A stretch of DNA of 64,000 nt from Actinomycetota bacterium (GTDB taxonomy: Bacteria > Actinomycetota > Actinomycetes > S36-B12 > UBA10799): positions 434,001 to 498,000 of the forward strand of contig JACJWR010000002.1 of assembly GCA_020637055.1 (NCBI GenBank), written 5' to 3'. The position numbers and the translations under genes were made by a program. Position 1 is the stretch's first letter. Each line of letters begins with the position of its first letter. The notes under the pieces were generated by a model. It did no database searches. It saw nothing but the letters and a program-made list of their open reading frames with translations, and was not told the DNA's origin. This document shows, piece after piece, positions 1 through 8,563 of the stretch.

Positions 1-2364
1 CAGATCCGGCAAGTACCGGCGCCTCCCGAGCAACGTTTGGGTCCATCCCGTCGCCCTTGCCTCTTCCACCACGGCGTGCAGGTAGTCGCGGACACCGCCG
101 AATCGGAGGAAATACTCATCCATCAGGTCGGAGGCTTCACCCCGACTGATTCCGAGTTGTCCCGCGAGTCCGAAGGCGCTGAGTCCGTAGGCCAGGCCGT
201 AGGACATCGCCTTCACCTTGCGCCTCATCTCCGGATCGACCTCGTCGGCGGGCACCCCGAACACTCGGGAGCCCACCGTCGTGTGCAAGTCCTCACCGGA
301 CCGGAAGGCGTCGATCAGGCCCTCGTCCGCGGACAGGTGCGCCATGATCCGCATCTCGATCTGCGAGTAGTCCGCCGTGAGCAGGGTCTCGTAGCCCTCA
401 CCGACGACAAATCCGGCGCGGATCTGGCGCCCCTCCTCGGTGCGGATGGGAATGTTCTGCAGGTTCGGATCCGTGCTGGACAACCGTCCGGTGGCCGCGA
501 CCATCTGGTTGAAGGTGGTGTGGATGCGCGACGATCCGTCGATCAGCGGAAGTAGTCCGGCCACGGTCTGGCGCAGTTTGGACACATCCCGGAACCGGAG
601 GATCGTCGCCAACAGCGGATCTTCGGTCTGTGCGTACAGACCGGCGAGTGCCTCGGCATCAGTGGTGTAGCCGGTCTTGATCTTCTTGGTCTTGGGCAGT
701 TGCCGTTCGTTGAACAGCAGTTCCTGGAGCTGCTTCGGCGAACCCAAGTTGAACTTCCGTCCGGCAATCGCCCACGCCTCCTCCTCGGCGGCCTTCACGG
801 ACTCGGAGTACTGGGCCTCCAGCGAGGTCAGGTAGTCGCGGTCGACGGCGATTCCGTCACGTTCCATCTGGGCCAGCAGGTGCAGCGTGGGCAGCTCGAC
901 CTCGTCCAGCAACGCGGTGCCTCCCCGCGCCGCCAATTGCTCGCGAAGCTGGTGGGCGACGGCCAGCAGGGCGACAGCCTCGCGCGCCCGGGGCTCCATG
1001 CGATCGGCCACGGCGAAGTCGCCCAGGCTCAGTTGGCCGTCGGCGGCATCGGCGGCATCGCTCAAGTCGATGTGTGCGAAGCGGGCGGCAAGGTCGGGCA
1101 GGTCGAAGGAGCGTTGACCCGGTAGCAGCAGATAGGCGGCAAGGGCGGTGTCCATCACCAGCCCGCCGAGTTGCCAACCCTGGGCCATGAGGGCCAATTC
1201 CGGGCCCTTGGCGTCGTGCAGCACCTTGGGAGCCGAATCGTCGGCCAGCCAACTGACAACACTCGGATCAGATTGCCCGTCGGGATCAATCGCCACCCAC
1301 AGTGCGTCGCCATCCGCCGCGCCCAGCACCAGCGCGTCGACTGAGCCCGTCCCCCTGCCCCAACTGCCGACGACGACCAGCCCGATCTCCGCCGATGCGT
1401 GGCGGGACAGCCACTCCGCCGGCGTGGCATCGGACAGGTTCACCCCGAGTTCGGTTGCCGCCTCGGATGCGACCTCGTCGGCGAAGATGCTGAAGAGTCG
1501 CTCCCGGAGCACCTGGAATTCCAGATCGTCGAAGACCTCGTGCACCTGCTCGCGGGCGAAACCATCCCAACGCAGGTCGTCGACGCCGGTGTCGAGCGGA
1601 ACATCGTCGACGAGTTGGGTCAACTGGCGGTTGAGGATCACCTGGTCGAGGTGCGCACGCAGGGACTCGCCGACCTTCCCCTTCACCTCTGCGGCGTGCT
1701 CGACGAGCCCATCCAGGCCGCCGAACTCATTGATCCACTTTGCCGCGGTCTTCTCCCCCACACCCGGGATCCCGGGCAGATTGTCGGACTTGTCCCCGCG
1801 CAGCGCGGCGAAATCCGCGTAGCGTTCCGGCGCCAGCCCAAACTTGGCCTCGACCGCATCCGGGTCCATCCGGGCGAGATCGGACACTCCACGTTTCGGG
1901 TAGAGCACGGTGGTTTGATCATCGACGAGTTGGAAGGCATCGCGGTCGCCGGTGACGATCTGCACGTCGAATCCCTTGCCGGTCGCCTCGTGCGCGAGCG
2001 TGGCGATGATGTCGTCGGCTTCGTAGCCCTCGACGCTCAACGAGCGGATGCCCAAGGCGTCGAGCACGGTTCGAACCCAATCCACCTGGCCGGCGAATTC
2101 GGCTGGCGAGGCCGAGCGGGTCGCCTTGTAGTCGGGGAAGCGTTCGGTGCGAAACGTCGTTCGGGAGACGTCGAACGCCACCGCGATGTGGCTCGGCCTC
2201 TCATCACGCAGGACGTTGATGAGCATGGAGGTGAAACCGTAGACCGCGTTGGTCGGTTGGCCCGAGGTGGTGGAGAAGTTCTCCACCGGCAACGCGTAGA
2301 AGGCGCGATAGGCCAACGAATGGCCGTCGAGGAGCATCAGCCGGAGCGGTTCGTCAGTTGCCAC
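1..2364 (-). CDS. polA: DNA polymerase I, C-terminus cut by window edge
   Basis: Family A DNA polymerase for repair and Okazaki-fragment processing. The gene runs off the left edge: 788 codons are present and about 110 C-terminal residues, including the last polymerase motif, are missing. The N-terminal 5'-3' nuclease domain shows DGHSLAYRAF, EGYEADDI and TGDRDAFQLV, followed by a helix-hairpin-helix (LPGIPGVGEKTA). The middle domain lacks the acidic 3'-5' exonuclease motif, as in other actinobacterial enzymes, so proofreading is probably absent. Polymerase motif A (DYSQIEMR) lies near 350-372 and motif B (RRKVKAMSYGLAYG) near 180-225. The GTG start at 2364 sits 6 nt from a TAGGAT box, which suggests a leaderless transcript. 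Confidence 0.96.
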   Translation of the reverse strand, partial: MATDEPLRLMLLDGHSLAYRAFYALPVENFSTTSGQPTNAVYGFTSMLINVLRDERPSHIAVAFDVSRTTFRTERFPDYKATRSASPAEFAGQVDWVRTVLDALGIRSLSVEGYEADDIIATLAHEATGKGFDVQIVTGDRDAFQLVDDQTTVLYPKRGVSDLARMDPDAVEAKFGLAPERYADFAALRGDKSDNLPGIPGVGEKTAAKWINEFGGLDGLVEHAAEVKGKVGESLRAHLDQVILNRQLTQLVDDVPLDTGVDDLRWDGFAREQVHEVFDDLEFQVLRERLFSIFADEVASEAATELGVNLSDATPAEWLSRHASAEIGLVVVGSWGRGTGSVDALVLGAADGDALWVAIDPDGQSDPSVVSWLADDSAPKVLHDAKGPELALMAQGWQLGGLVMDTALAAYLLLPGQRSFDLPDLAARFAHIDLSDAADAADGQLSLGDFAVADRMEPRAREAVALLAVAHQLREQLAARGGTALLDEVELPTLHLLAQMERDGIAVDRDYLTSLEAQYSESVKAAEEEAWAIAGRKFNLGSPKQLQELLFNERQLPKTKKIKTGYTTDAEALAGLYAQTEDPLLATILRFRDVSKLRQTVAGLLPLIDGSSRIHTTFNQMVAATGRLSSTDPNLQNIPIRTEEGRQIRAGFVVGEGYETLLTADYSQIEMRIMAHLSADEGLIDAFRSGEDLHTTVGSRVFGVPADEVDPEMRRKVKAMSYGLAYGLSAFGLAGQLGISRGEASDLMDEYFLRFGGVRDYLHAVVEEARATGWTQTLLGRRRYLPDL

Positions 2365-2370
2365 CGCTTG

Positions 2371-2380
2371 ATCCTAGGCT
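2371..2380. promoter_or_regulatory. Overlapping divergent -10 boxes for polA and the thioesterase
   Basis: The sequence ATCCTAGGCT holds TAGGCT (2375-2380) on the plus strand and TAGGAT (2376 down to 2371) on the minus strand. They share the central TA. Each box is followed by exactly 6 nt and then a start codon: ATG at 2387 and GTG at 2364. That is the geometry expected when the first base of the start codon is the +1 site. No clear -35 element or Shine-Dalgarno sequence is visible on either side. The reading as a bidirectional leaderless promoter is inferred from spacing. Confidence 0.75.
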
Positions 2381-2386
2381 GGACCC

Positions 2387-2836
2387 ATGAGCGATGAGCC
2401 ACACGAGGTTCCGAGTTGGCCCGAGGAGTTGCCCCCGCCCGAGGTCGCAGCGGCGGCGATGACGGACAACCAGGGCGCGCTCGGCGCCACTATGAGCATC
2501 GAATATCTGCACGTGGCGCCCGACCTGGTGACCGCGCGGATGCCCGTACTCGGCAACACCCAACCCTATGGTCTCCTGCACGGCGGAGCCTCCGGGGTGT
2601 TGGCCGAGAGCGTCGGTTCCATCGCCGCCTCGCTGCACGGCGGCCCCGGTCGGATCGCGTTGGGGATCGAGTTGAACCTGAGTCACCACCGCGGGGTGCG
2701 AGAAGGGTTCGTCCACGCCACAGCCACGCCGCTGTCAGTCGGAAGAACGCTGGCCAGCTTCGCCATCGCCATCACCGACGACCAGGATCGTCCGGTGTGC
2801 ACGGCGCGCCTCACCTGTTTGCTGCGCGATGCCTGA
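2387..2836 (+). CDS. PaaI/YdiI-type hotdog-fold acyl-CoA thioesterase
   Basis: A 149-residue single hotdog domain. The family hydrolyses acyl- or aryl-CoA thioesters in the cytoplasm. The signature GLLHGGASGVLAES, near residues 62-75, carries the oxyanion-hole glycines and the catalytic Glu of the PaaI/MenI class. The last strand reads RPVCTARLTCLLR. A menaquinone-pathway DHNA-CoA hydrolase role is possible, but nothing local proves the substrate. It diverges from polA with a 22-nt gap. A thioesterase beside polA recurs in actinobacteria (from memory). Confidence 0.85.
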   Translation: MSDEPHEVPSWPEELPPPEVAAAAMTDNQGALGATMSIEYLHVAPDLVTARMPVLGNTQPYGLLHGGASGVLAESVGSIAASLHGGPGRIALGIELNLSHHRGVREGFVHATATPLSVGRTLASFAIAITDDQDRPVCTARLTCLLRDA

Positions 2837-2914
2837 AATGGGGCATCCCGCCAGCAGGTGTTGTGCGCCACACGCGTGATCCGTAACGCATAATCCGCAA
2901 CAGGCTGGGTGACA

Positions 2915-3856
2915 ATGAACGACGTGCCGACAACTCAATCCGCGCACTCCCCGCCGGTGTCCGACGACAGCCGGACGAACACGGCTGCGGCTTTGCTGCG
3001 GGCGATGCGGCCCCGCCAATGGACCAAGAACGTGCTGGTCGCTGCGGTTCCGCTGGCGTCCGGGCACCTGTTCGACCTCGATGTCCTACTCCCCACTCTC
3101 GGGGCGTTCGTGGCTTTCTGCCTGGCGGCCAGCGCCACCTACCTGATCAACGACACCGTCGATGTGGAGTCGGACCGGGCGCACCCCACCAAACGGCACC
3201 GGCCGATCGCGTCGGGCGACCTCTCCCCCACTGTCGCGGTCGTCGCCGCGATCGTGCTCTTCGTGGCCGCCGTCGGGCTTGGCACGGTCATCGCACCCGG
3301 TCTGGGGGCGGTGGTTGCCGCCTACATCCTGGTCACGCTGGCGTACTCGCTGCGCCTCAAGCACGAACCGGTCATCGAACTGGTGTTCGTGTCTCTTGGC
3401 TTCTTGTTGCGGGCCATCGCCGGCGGTGTTGCCAGCGGCATCCCGATCTCGAGTTGGTTCCTGATCGTCGCCGGCTTCGGATCGCTGTTCATGGCCACCG
3501 GCAAACGCTCCAGCGAACTCGACATCATGATGGACTCCGAGTCCGACCGCAGCAGCACCAGGAAGGTGCTCGCCCGCTACTCCCCCACTTATCTGCGATT
3601 CGTCTGGGGACTGGCGGCCACCGTCACGGTGACCGCCTACTGCCTGTGGGCGTTCGAAGTGGCCGAGGTGGCCAGCTCGGTGCCCTGGGCGGAGATCAGC
3701 ATCGTGCCTTTCGTCATGGCGATCCTGCGCTACGCGGTGGACATCGATTCACACTCCGCGGGCGCGCCGGACGAAGTGGTCTTGACCGATCGAGTGCTGC
3801 TGGGGCTGGGTGCCCTGTGGGTGGTGACCTTCGCACTCGGCGCATGGGGCATCTGA
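2915..3856 (+). CDS. ubiA: Decaprenyl-phosphate phosphoribosyltransferase (UbiA family)
   Basis: Polytopic membrane prenyltransferase-fold enzyme. It moves phosphoribose from PRPP to decaprenyl phosphate, the first step to the arabinan donor DPA. Seen: MRPRQWTKN near the N-terminus, the metal-binding stretch NDTVDVESDRAHPTKRHRP, and about nine hydrophobic segments over 313 residues, which matches the mycobacterial enzyme. ATG at 2915 is preferred because AGGCTGG lies 6 nt upstream; an in-frame GTG at 2909 is the alternative. A possible -10, CATAAT, is at 2889-2894. dprE1 and dprE2 follow directly, which supports this role over other UbiA reactions. Confidence 0.9.
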   Translation: MNDVPTTQSAHSPPVSDDSRTNTAAALLRAMRPRQWTKNVLVAAVPLASGHLFDLDVLLPTLGAFVAFCLAASATYLINDTVDVESDRAHPTKRHRPIASGDLSPTVAVVAAIVLFVAAVGLGTVIAPGLGAVVAAYILVTLAYSLRLKHEPVIELVFVSLGFLLRAIAGGVASGIPISSWFLIVAGFGSLFMATGKRSSELDIMMDSESDRSSTRKVLARYSPTYLRFVWGLAATVTVTAYCLWAFEVAEVASSVPWAEISIVPFVMAILRYAVDIDSHSAGAPDEVVLTDRVLLGLGALWVVTFALGAWGI

Positions 3857-3926
3857 CCCGACCGGGACGGATCGAGCTCGAACCCTCCACCGCACACTCG
3901 GCTAGCTGAATCGGGAAAAGGAACAC

Positions 3927-5306
3927 ATGTATCAGCGCAATGAACTGCTCACCGGCTGGGGACGCACCGCTGCGTCGGCGGCCACCGTGGCCTTGCCGGC
4001 GCCAGGTGAGGATCCGCGCGTGGCGCTGGAATCGGTGGTGCGGGATCCGCACCGAGCCGCGCGAGGACTGGTGGCACGAGGACTGGGGCGCTCCTACGGC
4101 GATTCCGCCCAGAACGGCGGCGGCCTGGTGCTCAAACTGCCTTCCGGGGGCCTCCTGCTCGACTCCGATTCAGGCACACTCACCGCGGAGGCGGGAACCA
4201 GCCTCGATGAGATCCTGCGGGTGATCGTGCCGCAGGGCTGGTTCGTGCCCGTCACCCCGGGCACCCGCTACGTCACGGTCGGAGGTGCCATCGCGGCCGA
4301 TATCCACGGCAAGAACCACCACCGCGACGGTACGTTCGGCGCCCACGTCCGCAGCCTCGACCTGCTCACCGCCGACGGGCAGGTGCGAACCCTCCGGCCG
4401 GATTCCGCGGACGAATTCGAACGCGACCTGTTCGCCGCCACCGTCGGCGGCATGGGGTTGACCGGTGTGATCCTGCGGGCCACTTTCGGCCTGCTGCCAA
4501 TCGAGACGTCCAAGATCCTGGTCGATACGCGGCGGACACGTGATCTCGACGACGTGATGGAACGCATGGTCGCTGCAGACGATTCGGCGACCTACTCGGT
4601 GGCCTGGATCGACTCGGTGGCCAAGGGGAAACGCTTCGGCCGCGGTGTCCTGACCACGGGCGAACACGCGCCGCTCGCCGCGTTGACCGGCCCGGACCTC
4701 AAGGACCCCACCGGCTACAACCCATCCATGTTGGCCTCGGCCCCACCCTTCGTACCCGGCGGGTTGTTGACGCCGCTCACGGTGCGCGCTTTCAACGAAG
4801 CCTGGTACCGGAAGGCGCCCCTGAGCCGAGACGCCGAGGTGCAGTCAATCCCGGCCTTCTTCCATCCACTCGACGGCGTCGGCGATTGGAATCGCATCTA
4901 CGGCCCGAAGGGCTTCCTGCAATACCAATTTGCCGTACCCGACTCAGGCGCTCACGTGGTGCGGCTGGCTCTCGAAGAGTTGCAGCGCATCGGCGCGCCC
5001 AGTTTCCTCAGCGTGCTCAAGCGTTTCGGTCCGGACAACGGCTTCCCGTTGAGTTTTCCGATGAAGGGCTGGACCCTGGCGCTGGATCTTCCTGCCGCGG
5101 TCGATTCGCTCGGCTCCACGCTCGATTCCCTCGATGAGGCTGTGCTCGCCGCCGGCGGCCGCTTCTACCTGGCGAAGGACTCCCGAACCACCCCGGCGAC
5201 GCTGGCGGCGGGCTACCCCCAGATCGACCGTTTCCGGGCCGTGAAAGCGGCCATCGACCCCGACCACCTATTCGTATCGGATCAAAGCCGGAGGCTAGGC
5301 CTGTGA
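3927..5306 (+). CDS. dprE1: Decaprenylphosphoryl-beta-D-ribose 2'-oxidase
   Basis: FAD enzyme (459 aa) that oxidises decaprenylphosphoryl ribose at C2', the first half of epimerisation to the arabinose donor. The FAD-binding region shows RGLGRSYGDSAQNGGG and GKNHHRDGTFGAHVRS. Near the C-terminus, GWTLALDLP aligns with mycobacterial GWNxCVDFP, and AKDSRTT holds the active-site Lys (K417). The residue matching M. tuberculosis Cys387, the benzothiazinone target, is Ala385 here. The start is supported by AAAAGGA 5 nt upstream. Its stop overlaps the dprE2 start by 4 nt (GTGA), so the two are translationally coupled. Confidence 0.94.
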   Translation: MYQRNELLTGWGRTAASAATVALPAPGEDPRVALESVVRDPHRAARGLVARGLGRSYGDSAQNGGGLVLKLPSGGLLLDSDSGTLTAEAGTSLDEILRVIVPQGWFVPVTPGTRYVTVGGAIAADIHGKNHHRDGTFGAHVRSLDLLTADGQVRTLRPDSADEFERDLFAATVGGMGLTGVILRATFGLLPIETSKILVDTRRTRDLDDVMERMVAADDSATYSVAWIDSVAKGKRFGRGVLTTGEHAPLAALTGPDLKDPTGYNPSMLASAPPFVPGGLLTPLTVRAFNEAWYRKAPLSRDAEVQSIPAFFHPLDGVGDWNRIYGPKGFLQYQFAVPDSGAHVVRLALEELQRIGAPSFLSVLKRFGPDNGFPLSFPMKGWTLALDLPAAVDSLGSTLDSLDEAVLAAGGRFYLAKDSRTTPATLAAGYPQIDRFRAVKAAIDPDHLFVSDQSRRLGL

Positions 5307-6067
5307 TCAACGCAGTGAAACAACCCCAATCCGTCGTACTCCTCGGCGGCACGTCTGAAATCGGCCTCGCGATCGTGCGGGCGCTGCCCACGGCGAGGCT
5401 CCAGCGCGTCGTGCTTGCTGGCCGGCCCAGCGAGAGGCTCGCCGCCGCGGTGGACGAGCTCGCCGCCGGCCTCGCCGGAGTCGACGTGAGCAGCGTCGAA
5501 TTTGACGCCGACCGGCCCGACACCCATGCCGAGGTCCTCGACTCGATCGCCGCCGGAGGCGACATCGACGTCATCATCGTGGCGTTCGGGGTGCTGGGGG
5601 ATCAGGAGGAGATCAACGCAGAACCTGCCGCCGCTCTCCCCCTGATCCAGACCAACTACGTCGGTGGTGCGAGTGCTCTGCTCCAAAGCGCCGACCTGCT
5701 CCGCCGCCAGGGCCGTGGATCGATCATCGTGCTCTCCAGCGTGGCGGGCGATCGGGCCAGGGCCAGCAACTTCGTCTACGGTTCCACCAAGGCCGGCCTC
5801 GACGCACTCGCCCAGGGTCTATCGGATTCGCTGGTCGACGCAGGTGTCAGTGTTCTCGTGGTACGCCCGGGCTTCGTGCACACCCGGATGACCGAGGGCC
5901 TCACCGAGGCACCCTTCGCCACCACCGCCGAGGCTGTCGCGGCGGACACCGCCAAGGCCTGGGCGGCCGGCAAGCACGTGGTCTACAGCCCACCGGTGCT
6001 CAGAGCCGTGATGGGAGCGATGAAGGCACTGCCCCGTCCGGTGTTCAGGAAAGTGAGCGCTCGTTAG
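5303..6067 (+). CDS. dprE2: Decaprenylphospho-2-keto-ribose reductase (SDR)
   Basis: Short-chain dehydrogenase (254 aa) that reduces the keto intermediate made by DprE1, giving decaprenylphosphoryl-D-arabinose. The NAD(P) motif GGTSEIGLAI is at the N-terminus, with Ser in LSSVAGD and the catalytic YGSTK pair near residue 155. The GTG start overlaps the dprE1 stop. A SDR of this size fused by overlap to dprE1 is the standard arrangement of this pathway, so the assignment rests on both sequence and context. Confidence 0.92.
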   Translation: MINAVKQPQSVVLLGGTSEIGLAIVRALPTARLQRVVLAGRPSERLAAAVDELAAGLAGVDVSSVEFDADRPDTHAEVLDSIAAGGDIDVIIVAFGVLGDQEEINAEPAAALPLIQTNYVGGASALLQSADLLRRQGRGSIIVLSSVAGDRARASNFVYGSTKAGLDALAQGLSDSLVDAGVSVLVVRPGFVHTRMTEGLTEAPFATTAEAVAADTAKAWAAGKHVVYSPPVLRAVMGAMKALPRPVFRKVSAR

Positions 6068-6099
6068 CGGGTCGGAGACACCCCCTTCGCCCTAGGGTC

Positions 6100-6105
6100 T
6101 ATGCT
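6100..6105 (+). promoter_or_regulatory. Candidate -10 box of the liv operon
   Basis: TATGCT fits the actinobacterial TANNNT -10 and lies in the gap after dprE2. It would start transcription near 6112, giving a leader of about 53 nt to the GTG start at 6165. A second box, TAGGGT, lies just upstream (6093-6098). No convincing -35 was found. Confidence 0.45.
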
Positions 6106-6164
6106 CTCACCCATTCATGGGCCGGTTCGGCCCTGAGTCGACCCGTGGGAGGGAGGCACCTCCG

Positions 6165-7565
6165 GTGCGTCCACGTGTAGCGTCATGGCTCGCGGCTATG
6201 GCGGCCGCCGTGCTCATGCTGCTGGGGATCGGTGGAGTGGCCGCAGCCGCGCCCGCCGCAGGAGCGTCGGGGCAGGTGGGCGGCGTCAGCAGTCTCGCGG
6301 ACACGCCCCTCGCCGACGACGACTCAGCAGTAGCAGCCACCGAGGTCAAAGGGGTCGTCACCGATCCCAATCGGGAACCGATCGCCGCAGTTCAACTCGA
6401 CGTCACGAACTCCGAGGACGTCACCGACCCTTCTGGAACTGTGATCCCGGCCGGTGAGTTCACGGCAACTGTGGAGACCAAGGACGACGGCACCTGGGCA
6501 GTGCCGCTGCCCGGCGGAGGCCGCTATTCGGTGACCATCGACACCGGCACCCTGCCGGAGGGAATCGGCTTGGCCGACCCCGACCAGGACACCAGGACCG
6601 TGAACGTCCTCCCGGAGAAGTCCGGCACGGTGCTCTTCCGCACCGCCGACGGCGAGAACGGTGGGGGTACGGCTGGACGATCCACCCTGGACCGTGCGCT
6701 GCAACTCACAGTGGATGGCCTGCTGTTCGGTCTGACCATCGCCCTGGCCGCGATCGGACTGTCGCTGATCTTCGGGACTACCGGGTTGACCAACTTCTCG
6801 CACGGCGAGTTGGTGACTCTCGGTGCCCTCACCACCTACTTCTTCTCCTCGATCGTCGGCCTGCCGTTCGTACTGGCCGCAGCGGTGGCGGTGTTGGTCT
6901 GTGGCCTGCTGGGCGGGGTGCAGGACAAAGCGCTGTGGGGTCGGCTTCGCAAACGCGGGACGGGCGTGATCGCGATGCTGGTCGTCAGCATCGGATTCGG
7001 CATTCTGCTCCGCTACGTCTACCTGTTCTTCTTCGGTGGCAACACCCGGCAGTTCAACGCCTACGCGGGGCAGGCGGGCATCCAGCTCGGTCCGGTTCTG
7101 GTGACGCCGAAGTCGATGGTGGCGGCGGTCGTCGCGGTGGCCTTCCTGCTCGCCACCGCGTTCTGGCTGCTGCGCACCCGATCCGGCAAGGCGAGCCGCG
7201 CGATCTCGGACAACCCGGCGTTGGCGAGCGCCTCGGGCATCGACGTCGAGCGCGTCATCAACCGGGTGTGGATCTACGGCGCCGGACTCGCCGCCCTCGC
7301 CGGGATCATCTACAGCCTCAACAACGGTGTGAACTGGTTCCAGGGATTCCAGATCCTGCTGCTCACCTTCGCAGGTGTCACCCTCGGTGGGTTGGGAACC
7401 GCCTTCGGGGCCATCGTGGGTTCACTCATCGTGGGAGTCATGATCCAGGTCTCGACTCTCGTGGTGCCACCTGAGTTGAAGAACGTCGGAGCCCTGCTGA
7501 TCTTGATCATCATTCTGCTCATCAGACCCCAGGGCATCCTGGGTCGTCGCGAGCGGGTCGGCTGA
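6165..7565 (+). CDS. livH: Branched-chain amino-acid ABC permease LivH with secreted N-terminal domain
   Basis: Inner-membrane permease of a high-affinity branched-chain amino-acid importer, 466 aa. The last ~290 residues are a typical LivH (DGLLFGLTIALAAIGLSLIF, then several membrane helices, ending RPQGILGRRERVG). The first ~175 residues are extra: a signal-like helix (about residues 6-30), then a beta-rich domain resembling carboxypeptidase-regulatory or SdrD-like folds (VKGVVTDPNREPI, DGTWAVPLPGGGRYSV). The extra domain should face outward. GTG at 6165 is chosen for its GGAGGGAGG Shine-Dalgarno; ATG at 6117 would add 16 residues and lacks one. Confidence 0.88.
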   Translation: MRPRVASWLAAMAAAVLMLLGIGGVAAAAPAAGASGQVGGVSSLADTPLADDDSAVAATEVKGVVTDPNREPIAAVQLDVTNSEDVTDPSGTVIPAGEFTATVETKDDGTWAVPLPGGGRYSVTIDTGTLPEGIGLADPDQDTRTVNVLPEKSGTVLFRTADGENGGGTAGRSTLDRALQLTVDGLLFGLTIALAAIGLSLIFGTTGLTNFSHGELVTLGALTTYFFSSIVGLPFVLAAAVAVLVCGLLGGVQDKALWGRLRKRGTGVIAMLVVSIGFGILLRYVYLFFFGGNTRQFNAYAGQAGIQLGPVLVTPKSMVAAVVAVAFLLATAFWLLRTRSGKASRAISDNPALASASGIDVERVINRVWIYGAGLAALAGIIYSLNNGVNWFQGFQILLLTFAGVTLGGLGTAFGAIVGSLIVGVMIQVSTLVVPPELKNVGALLILIIILLIRPQGILGRRERVG

Positions 7566-7579
7566 GGGAGGAACGGGAC

Positions 7580-8563
7580 ATGGATTGGGGCAACATCCTC
7601 GGCCAGTCGATCACCCAGGGTCTGGGTGTGTTGGCAGTCATCTACGCGTTGGCTGCAATCGGCTTGAACGTCCACTTCGGCTACACCGGCCTGCTGAACT
7701 TCGGTCAGGCGGGCTTCCTCGCCGTCGCCGCCTACGGGCTCGCCGTCACGATCGTCGTGCTCGAACTACCACTGTTCGTCGGTGTGGTGATCGGCCTACT
7801 GGCGGCGGTGGCCCTGGCCTTGCTGCTCGGCATACCGACATTGCGACTCCGGGCGGACTACCTCGCCATCGTGACCATCGCAGCCGCCGAAATCATCCGA
7901 CTGCTGGTGCGGTCGGTCACGCTGCGCGACATCTTCGGCGGATCGGACGGCATCAACGCGTTCGCCAACGAGTTCTTCTCCTACTCCCCCTTCTCCGCCG
8001 GCCTGGAACTCGGCCCGGTCCGGTTGAGCCAGAACGACCTGTGGGTGGTTGTGGTGGGTTGGACCTTGGTCGCGTTGAGCTGCCTGTTGGTCTGGCTCCT
8101 CATGCGCTCGCCCTGGGGTCGGGTGATCAAGGCCATCCGAGAGGACGAAGACGCGGTCCGCTCGCTAGGCAAGAACGTCTACTTCTACAAGATGCAGGCG
8201 CTGATCATCGGCGGTGTGCTGGGCAGCCTCGGTGGATTCATCTTCGCCGTCGGTTTCCAGTCAGTGCAGCCGGACAGCTACGCCACCGACCTCACGTTCT
8301 TCGCCTACGCGGTGCTCATCCTGGGAGGCGCCGGCCGGGTGATGGGGCCGGTGCTCGGCGCGGTGGTGTTCTGGTTCCTGCTCGTCTTCATCGATGGCAC
8401 GCTCGCGCAACTGGTGCAGAATGGCACCATCACGTTCATCCGAACCGACCAGGTCGGGCAGGTTCGGTACTGGATCCTCGGGCTCTCGCTGATGCTGTTG
8501 ATGATCTACCGACCGCAAGGCATCCTCGGCGATAAGAAGGAGTTGGCGCTCGATGCCAGATGA
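7580..8563 (+). CDS. livM: Branched-chain amino-acid ABC permease LivM
   Basis: Second membrane permease of the importer (327 aa) with about nine hydrophobic helices. Seen: ALAAIGLNVHFGYTGLLNFG near the N-terminus, the family-typical LRLRADYLAIVTIA, and the terminal YRPQGILGDKKEL. GAGGGAGG precedes the ATG by a good distance. It follows livH after 14 nt, and its 3' end overlaps the livG start by 11 nt. Confidence 0.93.
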   Translation: MDWGNILGQSITQGLGVLAVIYALAAIGLNVHFGYTGLLNFGQAGFLAVAAYGLAVTIVVLELPLFVGVVIGLLAAVALALLLGIPTLRLRADYLAIVTIAAAEIIRLLVRSVTLRDIFGGSDGINAFANEFFSYSPFSAGLELGPVRLSQNDLWVVVVGWTLVALSCLLVWLLMRSPWGRVIKAIREDEDAVRSLGKNVYFYKMQALIIGGVLGSLGGFIFAVGFQSVQPDSYATDLTFFAYAVLILGGAGRVMGPVLGAVVFWFLLVFIDGTLAQLVQNGTITFIRTDQVGQVRYWILGLSLMLLMIYRPQGILGDKKELALDAR

